Assembly (NCBI GenBank): GCA_041912595.1
Contig: JAYRMR010000001.1
Coordinates: forward strand, 248,001-312,000
Direction of reading: 5' to 3'
DNA from: Roseateles_B sp041912595
GTDB lineage: Bacteria > Pseudomonadota > Gammaproteobacteria > Burkholderiales > Burkholderiaceae_C
DNA length: 64,000 nucleotides
Positions 26,342-35,116 of the stretch are shown here, piece by piece. The notes below the pieces were generated by a model. The model saw only the letters and a list, made by a program, of their open reading frames with translations, searched no databases and was not told where the DNA came from. How positions within the stretch are numbered: the first letter of the stretch is position 1; each line of letters starts with the position of its first letter. A program made the translations under genes and the position numbers.

Positions 26342-28222
26342 ATGGACGACCGTTCGCCCGCCTCCCCCGCCCCCGCCTCGCCACGGCCCGCGCCCGGTGC
26401 GCAGCCCCCGGCCACGATCGCCAAGGCCGCCCTGCGTCGCCTCGCGATGGCCAAGCTGGAGCCCACGCCCGAGAACTATGCGCGGGCCTATCTGGTCGAG
26501 TCCGGCGGCACGGAGCCCGCCGCCACCCCGGCAACCGGTGCGCCCGGCTCCGCGCCCGACGCCCTGCCGGATCGCGCCCAGCCCGTGCTGCAGCGCCTGC
26601 TGAGCCTCGGTCTGCCCGAGTTGCAGGCCCGCCAGGACGTCATGGGCATGCTGCGGGAGTCCCGCTGGGATGAGGCCCAGCGCGTGCTGGAACGTTTCCA
26701 GCAGAGCGCCGGGCCGGCCGTGCTGGCCGACGGCATGGCCAGCGTCACCGAGCGCCTGGTGCGCGGTCTCGAACGGGGCGGCCGGCAATGGACGCTGGCC
26801 CGCAAGAAGGACGGCCTGCAGCGCGTGCTGGAGTCGAGCCGCACGGATCCGCACCGCCTGCTCAACCGCCTGCGTCAGCTGCTGTCCAGCTGGGATGCCG
26901 ACCCGAGCGATGTCGGCGTGGACGTCCAGGAAGCCAGCACCGAGGAACCGGGCGGCACGCCCAGCCAGTTCTTCAACGAGGAAGAGCTGCAGCTCGACAC
27001 CTCGGCCCTCGATCGCGAAGCCGGCCCGCAGGCCTGGCCGCTCGTGGGCGACAGCCTGCACGAGACCGTCCAGCACGCCCTGCTGGCCTCCGACGAGCGC
27101 GCCGAGTCCCTCAAGCAGGAGATCGAGACCGCGCTGGCCAGCCTGCGCGAGCAGGGCGCCACGCCTCAGCGCGCCGAGGCGATGGAGGCGCTGTGCGTGC
27201 GGGCCCGCCGCATGCTGGATCACCGACATCACCTCTTCGGGCAGATGGGCGAGCTGTGCCGTGCGCTGAGCGCGAGCCTGGTCGAGCTGGCCGAGGACGA
27301 TTCCTGGGCCCGGGGCCAGTGCGAGCTGATGACGCAGGCGCTGGACACCGGCCTGAGCTCCCGCGGCGTGCGCATGGTCAGCGAGATGCTCGACGGCACG
27401 CGCGAGCGGCAGAAGAGCCTGCAGGCCGAGCGGGCGCGGGCGCGCGACTCCCTCAAGCTGCTGATCCATCGCATGCTCGAGGAGCTGGGCGAGCTGGGCC
27501 AGCACACCGACCGTTTCCAGAGCAATGTGACGCGCTACGCCGACGTCATCGAGAAGGCCGACACGCTGGAGAGCCTGGCCGGCGTGGTGCGGGAGATGGT
27601 CGAGGAGAGCCGCACCGTGCAGGGCCTGGTGCACAGCACGCAGCAGCGGCTGAGCACGGAGCACGAGCGCGCCTCGGAGCTGTCCCGTCGCGTCGACGAG
27701 CTGGAGGGCGAGCTGCGCCGCCTCTCGAGCGAGGTGCAGACCGACCAGCTCACCAAGATCGCCAACCGGCGCGGCCTCGAGGCGGCCTTCAACACCGAGC
27801 AGGCCAAGCTCGAGCGCGAGGGCACGGTGCTGGCGCTGGCCCTGCTCGACGTCGACAACTTCAAGAAGCTGAACGACACCCTGGGCCATGCGGCCGGCGA
27901 CGAGGCGCTGAAGTCCCTCGCGGCGCGCGTGACGCAGATGCTCCGCCCCGGCGATCTCGTGGCGCGCTACGGCGGCGAGGAGTTCGTGCTGATGCTGCCC
28001 CGCACGCCGCTCGACGAAGCCCAGCAAGTGCTGACGCGGCTGCAGCGCTCGCTGTCCGCCGCGCTGTTCATGCACGAGGGCAAGGACGTCTTCGTGACCT
28101 TCTCGGCCGGCATCACGATCTACCGCGCCGGCGAGACGCTGGAGGTCGCGCTGGACCGCGCGGACGAAGGCCTCTACGAAGCCAAGCGCACGGGGAAGAA
28201 CCGCGCCTGCATCGTGGAGTGA
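26342..28222 (+). CDS. GGDEF-domain diguanylate cyclase
   Basis: The 626-residue protein has a helical N-terminal part starting IAKAALRRLAMAKLEPTPENYARAYL (about 25-50), a motif common to a family of cytoplasmic betaproteobacterial cyclases, then a long coiled region (about 240-455) and a C-terminal GGDEF domain (about 460-620). The active site reads RYGGEEF (GGEEF at 544-548) and the inhibitory I-site RPGD is at the standard five-residue distance, so the enzyme should make cyclic-di-GMP from GTP with feedback inhibition. No membrane segment. It follows the GGDEF-EAL gene by 15 bases with GGAA as ribosome-binding site and is probably co-transcribed. Confidence 0.92.
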   Translation: MDDRSPASPAPASPRPAPGAQPPATIAKAALRRLAMAKLEPTPENYARAYLVESGGTEPAATPATGAPGSAPDALPDRAQPVLQRLLSLGLPELQARQDVMGMLRESRWDEAQRVLERFQQSAGPAVLADGMASVTERLVRGLERGGRQWTLARKKDGLQRVLESSRTDPHRLLNRLRQLLSSWDADPSDVGVDVQEASTEEPGGTPSQFFNEEELQLDTSALDREAGPQAWPLVGDSLHETVQHALLASDERAESLKQEIETALASLREQGATPQRAEAMEALCVRARRMLDHRHHLFGQMGELCRALSASLVELAEDDSWARGQCELMTQALDTGLSSRGVRMVSEMLDGTRERQKSLQAERARARDSLKLLIHRMLEELGELGQHTDRFQSNVTRYADVIEKADTLESLAGVVREMVEESRTVQGLVHSTQQRLSTEHERASELSRRVDELEGELRRLSSEVQTDQLTKIANRRGLEAAFNTEQAKLEREGTVLALALLDVDNFKKLNDTLGHAAGDEALKSLAARVTQMLRPGDLVARYGGEEFVLMLPRTPLDEAQQVLTRLQRSLSAALFMHEGKDVFVTFSAGITIYRAGETLEVALDRADEGLYEAKRTGKNRACIVE

Positions 28223-28344
28223 GGCGGGCCGGCGAATGAAGGGCCGGCACACCGCCGCCACCTCATTCGGCCACCGCCCTCAGACGATGCCGCCGCGCCA
28301 TGCAGCGCCATGCCGTAGCGAGGTGGCACGGCCGCCATCGCCGC

Positions 28345-29700
28345 TCAGAAGTTGAACGCCAGGCGCAGCCCGCCCCAGTGGCGCCCCTGCACAAGGATCG
28401 GCGCCGAGGCTTCCTTGAGCAGCACGAAACGCCCGCCGCCCATGTCGCGGCGGTAGGTCTGCAGCAGGAAGGGCCGCTGGTTGCGTGCCGAGGCCAGGCC
28501 GGTGCGGTCATTGAAGATGCGCCGGTAGCGGCTGTTGGCCGTGTTCCAGACGACATCCCCCGGCCGCTGCGGCTGGCAGTACTTGCGGTTGTGCGTCGAG
28601 ACATAGCCGTTGCGATCCGCGGCAATGCAGTACACGACCTTGTCGGAGAGCTGGAGCATGCGCTCCTGCACGGCCGGGAAGAGCTGGTCGGCCAGCTCGC
28701 TGAAGCGCGTGCGGTGCTGGGCGGGCTGGGTGCCGGGCAGCGCCTGGTACTGCTCGTCGAACAGGTCCGCCAGCGAGATGCGCCCCTGCGCGACGGCACG
28801 CTCGAGCCGCTCGCCCATTTCCAGGGCCGCCTGCTGGGCACCCTCGATGTAGAGCGCATCCTCGACCCGCACGCCCGAGGAGGCGATGCGCTCGATCAGG
28901 TCCTCGGACAGGCGCAGGAAGCGGTCGCTGCAGGCGAAGGCCGCGTCCATGTGGCGCAGGGCCAGGGCCACGTCGCTGCCGAGCACCGCCGCGCGTTCCG
29001 CCAGCGCGGCGGTGGTCTGCTGGCTCTGATCGGCGGCCGTCGCGATGCGCTGCACGTCCGCCTGCACGACGCCGAAGGCCGCGTGAATGCTGCTTTCCTG
29101 GGCCTGGCGGCCTTCGCTGCTGAGCTCGCGGCTGAAGCTGTCGATGCGGGCATCCAGCGCCCCCACCGTGCCCATGATGGACTTGGAACTCTGCTCGACC
29201 TGCGTGGCGAGGTCCTTGACCGCATCCGCCACGACACCGAAGCCGCGGCCGGCCTCGCCGGCCCGCTTGGCCTCGACGGAGGCGTTGAAGGCCACGAGAC
29301 GGGTCTGCAGGGCGATGCGGGTGATGTCGGAGGCGGCGTCGGACACCTGGCGCAGCGTCTGCACGATGCCCCCGACCTCGGCGCCGATCTTGTGCAGGGC
29401 CTCGCGGGCCCGGCCGACGGCGGCGATGGACTCGGCCGTGGCCACGGCGATGCCGGACTGGGCGCGCTGGACCTGCTGCAGCTCGCGCTCGAGCGCCTGC
29501 ATGGCCTCGCGCTGGGCGACGATCACCTTCTGCGTGTCTTCCAGGGCGCCCCGCACCTCGGCGGCATCCCGGCCGAGGTTGGACACAGGCTGCGCCAGTG
29601 AGCGGACGAGCGACTGCGCGTCGCTGACCTCGCTGCGTTCAGGGGTATCAGGTGCTTGAGGGGCCGGCGCGCCGGCGCCGGGCTGCCACCACGACTTCAT
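28345..29700 (-). CDS. Soluble methyl-accepting chemotaxis protein
   Basis: The 451-residue product has no membrane segment. Residues about 40-240 form a coiled-coil receptor signalling region whose hairpin tip (IALQTRLVAFNASVEAKRAGEAGRGFGVVADAVKDLA) is a variant of the conserved MCP tip. The C-terminal part (about 340-450) carries a Cache-like sensing domain with DRNGYVSTHNRKYCQPQRPGD and RFVLLKEASAPILVQGRHWGGLRLAF. The order (signalling part first, sensor last) is that of cytoplasmic receptors. The ATG at 29700 is preferred over a frame extension upstream. It follows fliA by 42 bases and is probably read from the flhB-fliA transcript. Confidence 0.85.
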   Translation of the reverse strand: MKSWWQPGAGAPAPQAPDTPERSEVSDAQSLVRSLAQPVSNLGRDAAEVRGALEDTQKVIVAQREAMQALERELQQVQRAQSGIAVATAESIAAVGRAREALHKIGAEVGGIVQTLRQVSDAASDITRIALQTRLVAFNASVEAKRAGEAGRGFGVVADAVKDLATQVEQSSKSIMGTVGALDARIDSFSRELSSEGRQAQESSIHAAFGVVQADVQRIATAADQSQQTTAALAERAAVLGSDVALALRHMDAAFACSDRFLRLSEDLIERIASSGVRVEDALYIEGAQQAALEMGERLERAVAQGRISLADLFDEQYQALPGTQPAQHRTRFSELADQLFPAVQERMLQLSDKVVYCIAADRNGYVSTHNRKYCQPQRPGDVVWNTANSRYRRIFNDRTGLASARNQRPFLLQTYRRDMGGGRFVLLKEASAPILVQGRHWGGLRLAFNF

Positions 29701-29742
29701 GCGAACTCTCCAGACGGCGCATGCGGCCATCCGGTGCCGGTT

Positions 29743-30456
29743 TTACCAGTCGCGCAGCTTCACGCGCAAGCGGGCGATCGCCTGACTGTGCAGTTGACAG
29801 ACCCGGGATTCCGTCACCTTCAGGACGGCGGCGATTTCCTTGAGGTTCATGTCGTGCTCGTAGTACATGCTCATCACGTACTGCTCGCGCTCGGGCAGGT
29901 TCTTGATGGCGGCGACCAGGGCCTCGCGCATGCGGTGGTCCTGCAGCTGCGCCATGGGGTTGTTGCTCTCGTCGACCACGTGGCGATCCAGGTAGTCGTC
30001 GCTGCCTTCGTCCCCGCTCATGTCCTCGAGGTAGACCAGCTGCGTGCCGCGCACCTTGGAGAGCATGTCCTGGTAGTCGCCCAGGCTCAGGCCCATCTCG
30101 GCGGCGATCTCGGATTCGTGGGGCGCGCGGCCGAGGCGCTGCTCCAGCTTGTGCACGGCGGTCTCGATCGAGCGCTGCTGGCGGCGCGTGCCGCGGCTCA
30201 TCCAGTCACCGCCGCGCAGCTCGTCCAGCATGGCGCCGCGGATGCGCTGCGTCGCGAAGGTCTCGAACTGCACGCCCTGCGCCACGTCGAAGCGCGACAG
30301 CGCGTCGGTGAGCCCGATCAGGCCGACCTGGATCAGGTCATCCAGTTCCACGTTGGCCGGTAGCTTGGCGATCATCTGGTGCGCCAGGCGTCGGACGAGC
30401 CCGCTGTACTGCCGGATCAGCGCCGAGTTGTCGAGGCGGCCTTTGGCGGTATACAT
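29743..30456 (-). CDS. fliA: Flagellar sigma factor sigma-28 FliA
   Basis: FliA directs RNA polymerase to late flagellar and chemotaxis promoters and is restrained by FlgM. The 237-residue product has region 2 (YSGLVRRLAHQMIAKLPANVELDDLIQVGLIGL), region 3 and region 4 (LPEREQYVMSMYYEHDMNLKEIAAVLKVTESRVCQLHSQAIARLR). The ATG at 30456 has AGGAG six bases upstream; a GTG five codons before would overlap that site. It directly follows flhG (16-base gap). The sigma-28 promoters found in this window are its expected targets. Confidence 0.97.
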   Translation of the reverse strand: MYTAKGRLDNSALIRQYSGLVRRLAHQMIAKLPANVELDDLIQVGLIGLTDALSRFDVAQGVQFETFATQRIRGAMLDELRGGDWMSRGTRRQQRSIETAVHKLEQRLGRAPHESEIAAEMGLSLGDYQDMLSKVRGTQLVYLEDMSGDEGSDDYLDRHVVDESNNPMAQLQDHRMREALVAAIKNLPEREQYVMSMYYEHDMNLKEIAAVLKVTESRVCQLHSQAIARLRVKLRDW

Positions 30457-30472
30457 CTTCAGCTCCTGCACA

Positions 30473-31282
30473 TCAGTTGGCGGCCACCGCGGGCCGCGCC
30501 GGACGGAGATTCACCAGGGGGCGCAGCGGCCGGGCGTCGTGCGCCGCGTCCGGAGCGAAGCCCTGAGGCACGACCGCCAGGAGCTCACGGGCCAGATGCC
30601 GCACTTCGGGCGACAGCGGCGCCGATGGCGGCGTGCGGGGATCCATGCAGGCCCAGTCGCGCAGCACCGCGCCCAGGAAGCCATCGCCGCAGCTGCTGAT
30701 CTGCTGGGCGATGCGCTCCGCCAGGCGCAGCTGCGGGTGGCAGGCCATCAAGAGGCTGTAGACCATGATGCCGGAGCGCTGGCTGAGCCACTTCATGCCG
30801 GCGTAGGCGTGGGTGACGCTGCGGGTGTCGGTGTCGGCCAGCAGCACGGGGCGCATCTCGCGGGAGTTCAGCACGCGGGCCAGCTCGGCGGCGGGCGCAT
30901 GCAGGATCATCACGTCGGCCTGCGGCGCGGCCTCGCCCAGCGCCTGGAGGAATTCGGCGGCCGAGCCGTTGGCGTTGATGTAGCGCAGCGGCAGCCCGCG
31001 GGCGGCCAGGTAGCTGACCTGGGCGGACAGCCGCTCCACGCAGGCCGACAGGTCCACGGCGGCCATCTCGGAGGCCACCGGCGAGAGCTCGCCCGCGTCG
31101 ACCACCAGCGTCTGGAGGCCCATCTCGGAGCAGGCCGCGCAGAGGCCTTCCAGCAGCACGCCGGAGTCCAGCACCTCGGGATTGCTCACCACGGGGATGA
31201 TGCGCGTGCGGGAGGCGGCAAAGAGCTTGCGCAGGCCGTCGGCCTGGTCTTGCGGGGTCTTGCTGAAGGGCGGCTCGCGCAT
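30473..31282 (-). CDS. flhG: FlhG/FleN-like MinD-family protein lacking a P-loop
   Basis: FlhG normally is a MinD-type ATPase that limits flagellar number together with FlhF. The 269-residue product keeps the N-terminal DQADGLRKLF that contacts FliM/FlhF-type partners, and MinD-like strand/helix features (LQTLVVDAG, DVMILHAPAAEL, RPVLLADTDTRSVTHAYAGMKWL). The deviant Walker A motif KGGVGKT is absent; the equivalent region reads TRIIPVVSNPEVLDSGVLLEG. ATP binding is therefore doubtful. The call rests on the flhA-flhF-flhG-fliA order and these partial similarities. The ATG at 31282 is chosen; the open frame extends further upstream but overlaps flhF. Confidence 0.75.
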   Translation of the reverse strand: MREPPFSKTPQDQADGLRKLFAASRTRIIPVVSNPEVLDSGVLLEGLCAACSEMGLQTLVVDAGELSPVASEMAAVDLSACVERLSAQVSYLAARGLPLRYINANGSAAEFLQALGEAAPQADVMILHAPAAELARVLNSREMRPVLLADTDTRSVTHAYAGMKWLSQRSGIMVYSLLMACHPQLRLAERIAQQISSCGDGFLGAVLRDWACMDPRTPPSAPLSPEVRHLARELLAVVPQGFAPDAAHDARPLRPLVNLRPARPAVAAN

Positions 31283-31329
31283 GGGGGTCTCGGTTCGGGT
31301 CGCGATGCGTTCGAGGGGTCGGGGCGCGC

Positions 31330-32979
31330 TCAGTGCACGCCCGCGGCGGTGGCCTGCACGGCGGCCAGCGCGGGGCCTCCGGCAAAGATCAGGTTCACAT
31401 CGGCGCTGTCCATGCGCCAGGCGGCGTGTGCCTGGCTGCGCAGCGCGCGCTGCACCAGGGCCTGTGCCGACAGGCGATGCCAATCTTCCGGCACCCGCTG
31501 CCCGTTGGCAACGCCAATAATGCGCAAACGATGCCGGATCATGGTGTCCAGCGCCGGGGCCAGCTTCACGGCCTCGTCGATCTTGGACAGCACCACGCCC
31601 TGGCAGGTCTGGGCGCGCCAGGCGCCGGCCACGTCCTCGATCGTCTCGCCCTGCTGGGCGGCGTTGATCACCAGGATGCGGCGGATGCTCGGGTGGGCGA
31701 GCATCTCGAGCAGCTCGTGGGTGCGGCTGTCGCGCTGGGCCATGCCGGCGGTGTCGATCAGCACCATCTTCTTGCCCGACAGCAGCTCCAGCAGGTCCTC
31801 CAGCGAGGCCCGGTCGTGCGCGGTGTGCACCGGCACGCCGAGGATGCGGCCGTAGGCGCGAAGCTGCTCGTGGGCACCGACGCGGTAGGCATCCAGCGTG
31901 ATGAGGCCCAGCTGCGAGGCACCGTGCCGGGTGGCGAAGGCCGCGGCGATCTTGGCGGTGGTGGTGGTCTTGCCCACGCCGGTCGAGCCGATCAGGGCGA
32001 AGACGCCGCCCTGCTCTTCCAGCGGCGGATTCATCTCGTCGGTGATGAGGTTGCGGGCGAGCACCTGGGCGGCCCAGGGCGTCTCGTCCGCCCCGTCCTT
32101 GCCGTCCAGATGGGCCGGGCAGCCCTCCACCAGCTTGCGCACCAGGGCCGGCGAGAAGCCGACGTCCAGCAGGCGCTGCGTCAGGCGGGCCTGCACGGGC
32201 TGGCGCTGCAGCTTCTCCATGAAGGCCAGGGCGCCGAAGCGCTCCTCGATCAGGCCCTTCATCGAGCGCAGCTCGTTCATCATGTCCTGCTGGTCGCGGC
32301 GGGCGCTGCCGGGCATGTCGGCCAGTTGCGGCACGGGGCGCTGCTCGGCGGACAGGCGGATCTCGTCGCGCAGCACGGGCGGATTGCGGCGCGGCGGCTC
32401 GGCGGCCGGCGACTGCATCGGGGCGCCCTGGGCGTCCAGGCGGCGGGCGCCCAGCGTCTGCATGGCGGCCTGCGCGCGCTGCTGGCGGGCCGCGCTCATG
32501 CCGACCAGGCTTTCAGGCGTCGGCAGCTCGGGCGCGGGTGCCGCCATCTCCATGGGATCCGGCTGGCCGCTCAGTTCGGCCGCGCGACGCTTGAGCATGC
32601 GCTCGCGGACGTAGTCCTGGAAGCTCAGCGTGCTCATGGCCAGGGTCTGGACATCGGCATCCACGGGCTGGCCGAAGGCCGGCTCCATGCGCTCGTTGCG
32701 CTCGGCCACGCGCTGCGCGAGGCGGGCGCTGCCGGCCATCGTGGGCACGGGAGCCTGCGCCGGGCGGGCCTGCACGCGAGCCGGGCCGCGGGCCTCGGCG
32801 CGCGGTGCCGAAGCCGCCACGCGCTCGATCTGCGTCATGCCCTCGGGGGCCATGGCCAGCACCTCCACGCCTTCGGCGCAGGGCTTGTTGGACAGCACGA
32901 CGGCATCGTCGCCAAAGGCCTGGCGCACCAGCGCGAGGGCCTCGCGGGACGTACGGGCGGTGAAGCGTTTGACGTTCAT
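31330..32979 (-). CDS. flhF: Flagellar SRP-like GTPase FlhF
   Basis: FlhF sets the site of flagellar assembly, usually a cell pole. The 549-residue product has the basic N-terminal MNVKRFTARTSREALALVRQAFGDDAVVLSN, a long variable middle (about 80-290), and an NG GTPase domain (about 300-540) with P-loop GSTGVGKTTTTAKIA, LITLDAYRVGAHEQLRAYG, VLIDTAGM and SKIDEA. AGGAGG lies four bases before the ATG at 32979. Presence of FlhF suggests a polar flagellum. It lies 46 bases after flhA and 47 before flhG. Confidence 0.96.
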   Translation of the reverse strand: MNVKRFTARTSREALALVRQAFGDDAVVLSNKPCAEGVEVLAMAPEGMTQIERVAASAPRAEARGPARVQARPAQAPVPTMAGSARLAQRVAERNERMEPAFGQPVDADVQTLAMSTLSFQDYVRERMLKRRAAELSGQPDPMEMAAPAPELPTPESLVGMSAARQQRAQAAMQTLGARRLDAQGAPMQSPAAEPPRRNPPVLRDEIRLSAEQRPVPQLADMPGSARRDQQDMMNELRSMKGLIEERFGALAFMEKLQRQPVQARLTQRLLDVGFSPALVRKLVEGCPAHLDGKDGADETPWAAQVLARNLITDEMNPPLEEQGGVFALIGSTGVGKTTTTAKIAAAFATRHGASQLGLITLDAYRVGAHEQLRAYGRILGVPVHTAHDRASLEDLLELLSGKKMVLIDTAGMAQRDSRTHELLEMLAHPSIRRILVINAAQQGETIEDVAGAWRAQTCQGVVLSKIDEAVKLAPALDTMIRHRLRIIGVANGQRVPEDWHRLSAQALVQRALRSQAHAAWRMDSADVNLIFAGGPALAAVQATAAGVH

Positions 32980-33025
32980 GCGGCCTCCTGGCAAGGCAGG
33001 GCATCAGTCATCGGCAGGCGGGCGC

Positions 33026-35116
33026 TCATGCGGCCGCTCCGATGATCGAACCGATGCGGATCGAATGGGTCTCGGGAATCTCGCTGTGGCCCAGCACCTT
33101 CAGGCGCGGGGCGGCACGGCGCAACAGCCGGGCCAGCGGCGCGCGGATCAGGTCCGGCACCAGCAGGCAGGCGGGCACGCCGCGGTCTTCCTGGGCCTGG
33201 CTCTGCTCGGCCGCGCTGCGGGCGAGGGTGTCGGCCACGCCGGGGTCCAGCGCGGCGCCATGCGGGGAATTCAGGGCCTGGGTCACCAGGCGCTCCAGTT
33301 CGGGCTCGAGCGCGATCACGTCCAGCTCCTTCACGGGGCCGTAGATCTGCTGGACGATGGCCGGCGCGATGTGCACGCGCACCCGGCGGCCCAGCTCGAT
33401 GGGATCGGTTGTGGCGGTGGCGTTCTCGGCGATGGAATCGACGATGGAGCGCATGTCGCGGATGTGCACGCCCTCCTCCAGCAGGAACTGGAGAACCTTC
33501 TGCAGTGTGCCGATGCCGACCATCTTGGGTATCACGTCTTCGATCAACTGGGGTTGCAGCTTGGTGAGGTGGTCCACCAGCTGCTGCGTCTCCACCCGGC
33601 CCAGGAGACGGGCCGCGTGAACTTGCATCAAGTGTGAAAGATGGGTGGCGATGACAGTCGAGCAATCAACCACCGTAAACCCGGCCATTTGGGCCATTTC
33701 CCGCTGGCGCTCCTCGATCCAGGTGGCGGGGAGTCCGAAGGCAGGGTCGGTGGTCGAGGTGCCGATCAGCTTCTGCGTGGCGTGGCCGGGGTTGATCGCC
33801 AGCCACATGCCCGGATAGGCCTCGGCCTCGCCGATGACGGCGCCGCGCAGGATCAGGCGGTACTGGCTCGGGCGCAGCTCGAGGTTGTCGCGGATGTGCA
33901 CGGCCGGCGGCAGGAAGCCCACCTCCTGCGCGAACTTGCGACGCACGCCCTTGATGCGCGAGAGCAGGTCGCCCTCCTTGTTCTTGTCCACCAGCGTGAT
34001 CAGGCGGTAGCCGACCTCCAGGCCCAGCACGTCCACGGGCTGCAGGTCGTCCCAGCTGGCTTCGGCATTGGCTTCGGGCGGCGGCGGCGGCATCTGCTCG
34101 GCCTTGGCGGCCTGCGCGAGCTGCTCCTTGCGCTTGAGCCACCAGGCGAGATAGCCCAGGCCCGAGGCGATCATCAGGAAGACGAGGTGCGGCATGCCCG
34201 GGATCAGCCCCAGCATGCCGATGACGCCCGCGGTGATGGTCAGGCTCTTGGCCGAGCCGAAGACCTGGCGGCCGATCATCGTGCCGATGTCCTTGTCCTT
34301 GCCGACGCGCGACACCACCATGGCCGCCGCGACCGAGATCAGCAGCGCGGGGACCTGCGCGACCAGCGCATCACCGACGGCCAGCAGGATGTAGGAATCG
34401 GCCGCCTGCCCGGCGGACAGCCCGTGCTGGGCCACGCCGATGATGAAGCCGCCGATGATGTTGATGAAGAGGATCAGGATGCCGGCCACGGCATCGCCGC
34501 GCACGAACTTGCTCGCACCATCCATGGAGCCGAAGAAGTCCGCTTCGTCGCTCAGTTCGGCGCGGCGGCGCTTGGCCTCCTTCTCGTCGATCAGGCCGGC
34601 GTTCAGGTCGGCATCCACGGCCATCTGCTTGCCGGGCATCGCGTCCAGGGTGAAGCGGGCGCCGACCTCGGCGATGCGCTCGGCCCCCTTGGTCACCACG
34701 ATGAAGTTGATCACCACGAGGATGGCGAACACGATCAGGCCGACGGCGAAGTTGCCGCCGATCAGGAAGTGGCCGAAGGACTCGATCACGCGGCCCGCGG
34801 CGCCCGTGCCGGTGTGGCCCTGCAGCAGCACCACGCGCGTGGAGGCCACGTTGAGCGAGAGGCGCATCAGCGTGGTCAGCAGCAGCACCGTGGGGAAGGC
34901 CGCGAAGTCCAGCGGCTTGAGCATGTTCGCCGCCACCATCATCACCATCACGGCCATCGCGATGTTGAAGGTGAACAGCAGATCCAGCACGAAGGGCGGC
35001 AGCGGCAGCACCATCATCGACAGGATCATGAGGATAGCGGCGGGCGCACCCAGGGCGCCGATGATCTGCGCGCGCGGGCCGAGCATCGCCTGCAACTGAG
35101 CCATCAGGGCGTTCAT
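33026..35116 (-). CDS. flhA: Flagellar export gate protein FlhA
   Basis: FlhA forms the nonameric export gate ring of the flagellar type III system. The 696-residue product has about eight membrane segments in residues 15-330, the conserved FHIPEP-region equivalent and VNFIVVTKGAERIAEVGARFTLDAMPGKQMAVDADLNAGLID (about 145-185), and a C-terminal cytosolic domain (about 360-690). Its ATG overlaps the flhB stop by four bases (ATGA), indicating translational coupling. Length equals the family norm. Confidence 0.97.
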   Translation of the reverse strand: MNALMAQLQAMLGPRAQIIGALGAPAAILMILSMMVLPLPPFVLDLLFTFNIAMAVMVMMVAANMLKPLDFAAFPTVLLLTTLMRLSLNVASTRVVLLQGHTGTGAAGRVIESFGHFLIGGNFAVGLIVFAILVVINFIVVTKGAERIAEVGARFTLDAMPGKQMAVDADLNAGLIDEKEAKRRRAELSDEADFFGSMDGASKFVRGDAVAGILILFINIIGGFIIGVAQHGLSAGQAADSYILLAVGDALVAQVPALLISVAAAMVVSRVGKDKDIGTMIGRQVFGSAKSLTITAGVIGMLGLIPGMPHLVFLMIASGLGYLAWWLKRKEQLAQAAKAEQMPPPPPEANAEASWDDLQPVDVLGLEVGYRLITLVDKNKEGDLLSRIKGVRRKFAQEVGFLPPAVHIRDNLELRPSQYRLILRGAVIGEAEAYPGMWLAINPGHATQKLIGTSTTDPAFGLPATWIEERQREMAQMAGFTVVDCSTVIATHLSHLMQVHAARLLGRVETQQLVDHLTKLQPQLIEDVIPKMVGIGTLQKVLQFLLEEGVHIRDMRSIVDSIAENATATTDPIELGRRVRVHIAPAIVQQIYGPVKELDVIALEPELERLVTQALNSPHGAALDPGVADTLARSAAEQSQAQEDRGVPACLLVPDLIRAPLARLLRRAAPRLKVLGHSEIPETHSIRIGSIIGAAA

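Noticed and set aside
28223..28344. Possible terminator between the convergent GGDEF and chemoreceptor genes.
   Set aside because: GAATGA/TCATTC and GGCC segments can pair loosely, but there is no solid stem with a U-tract.
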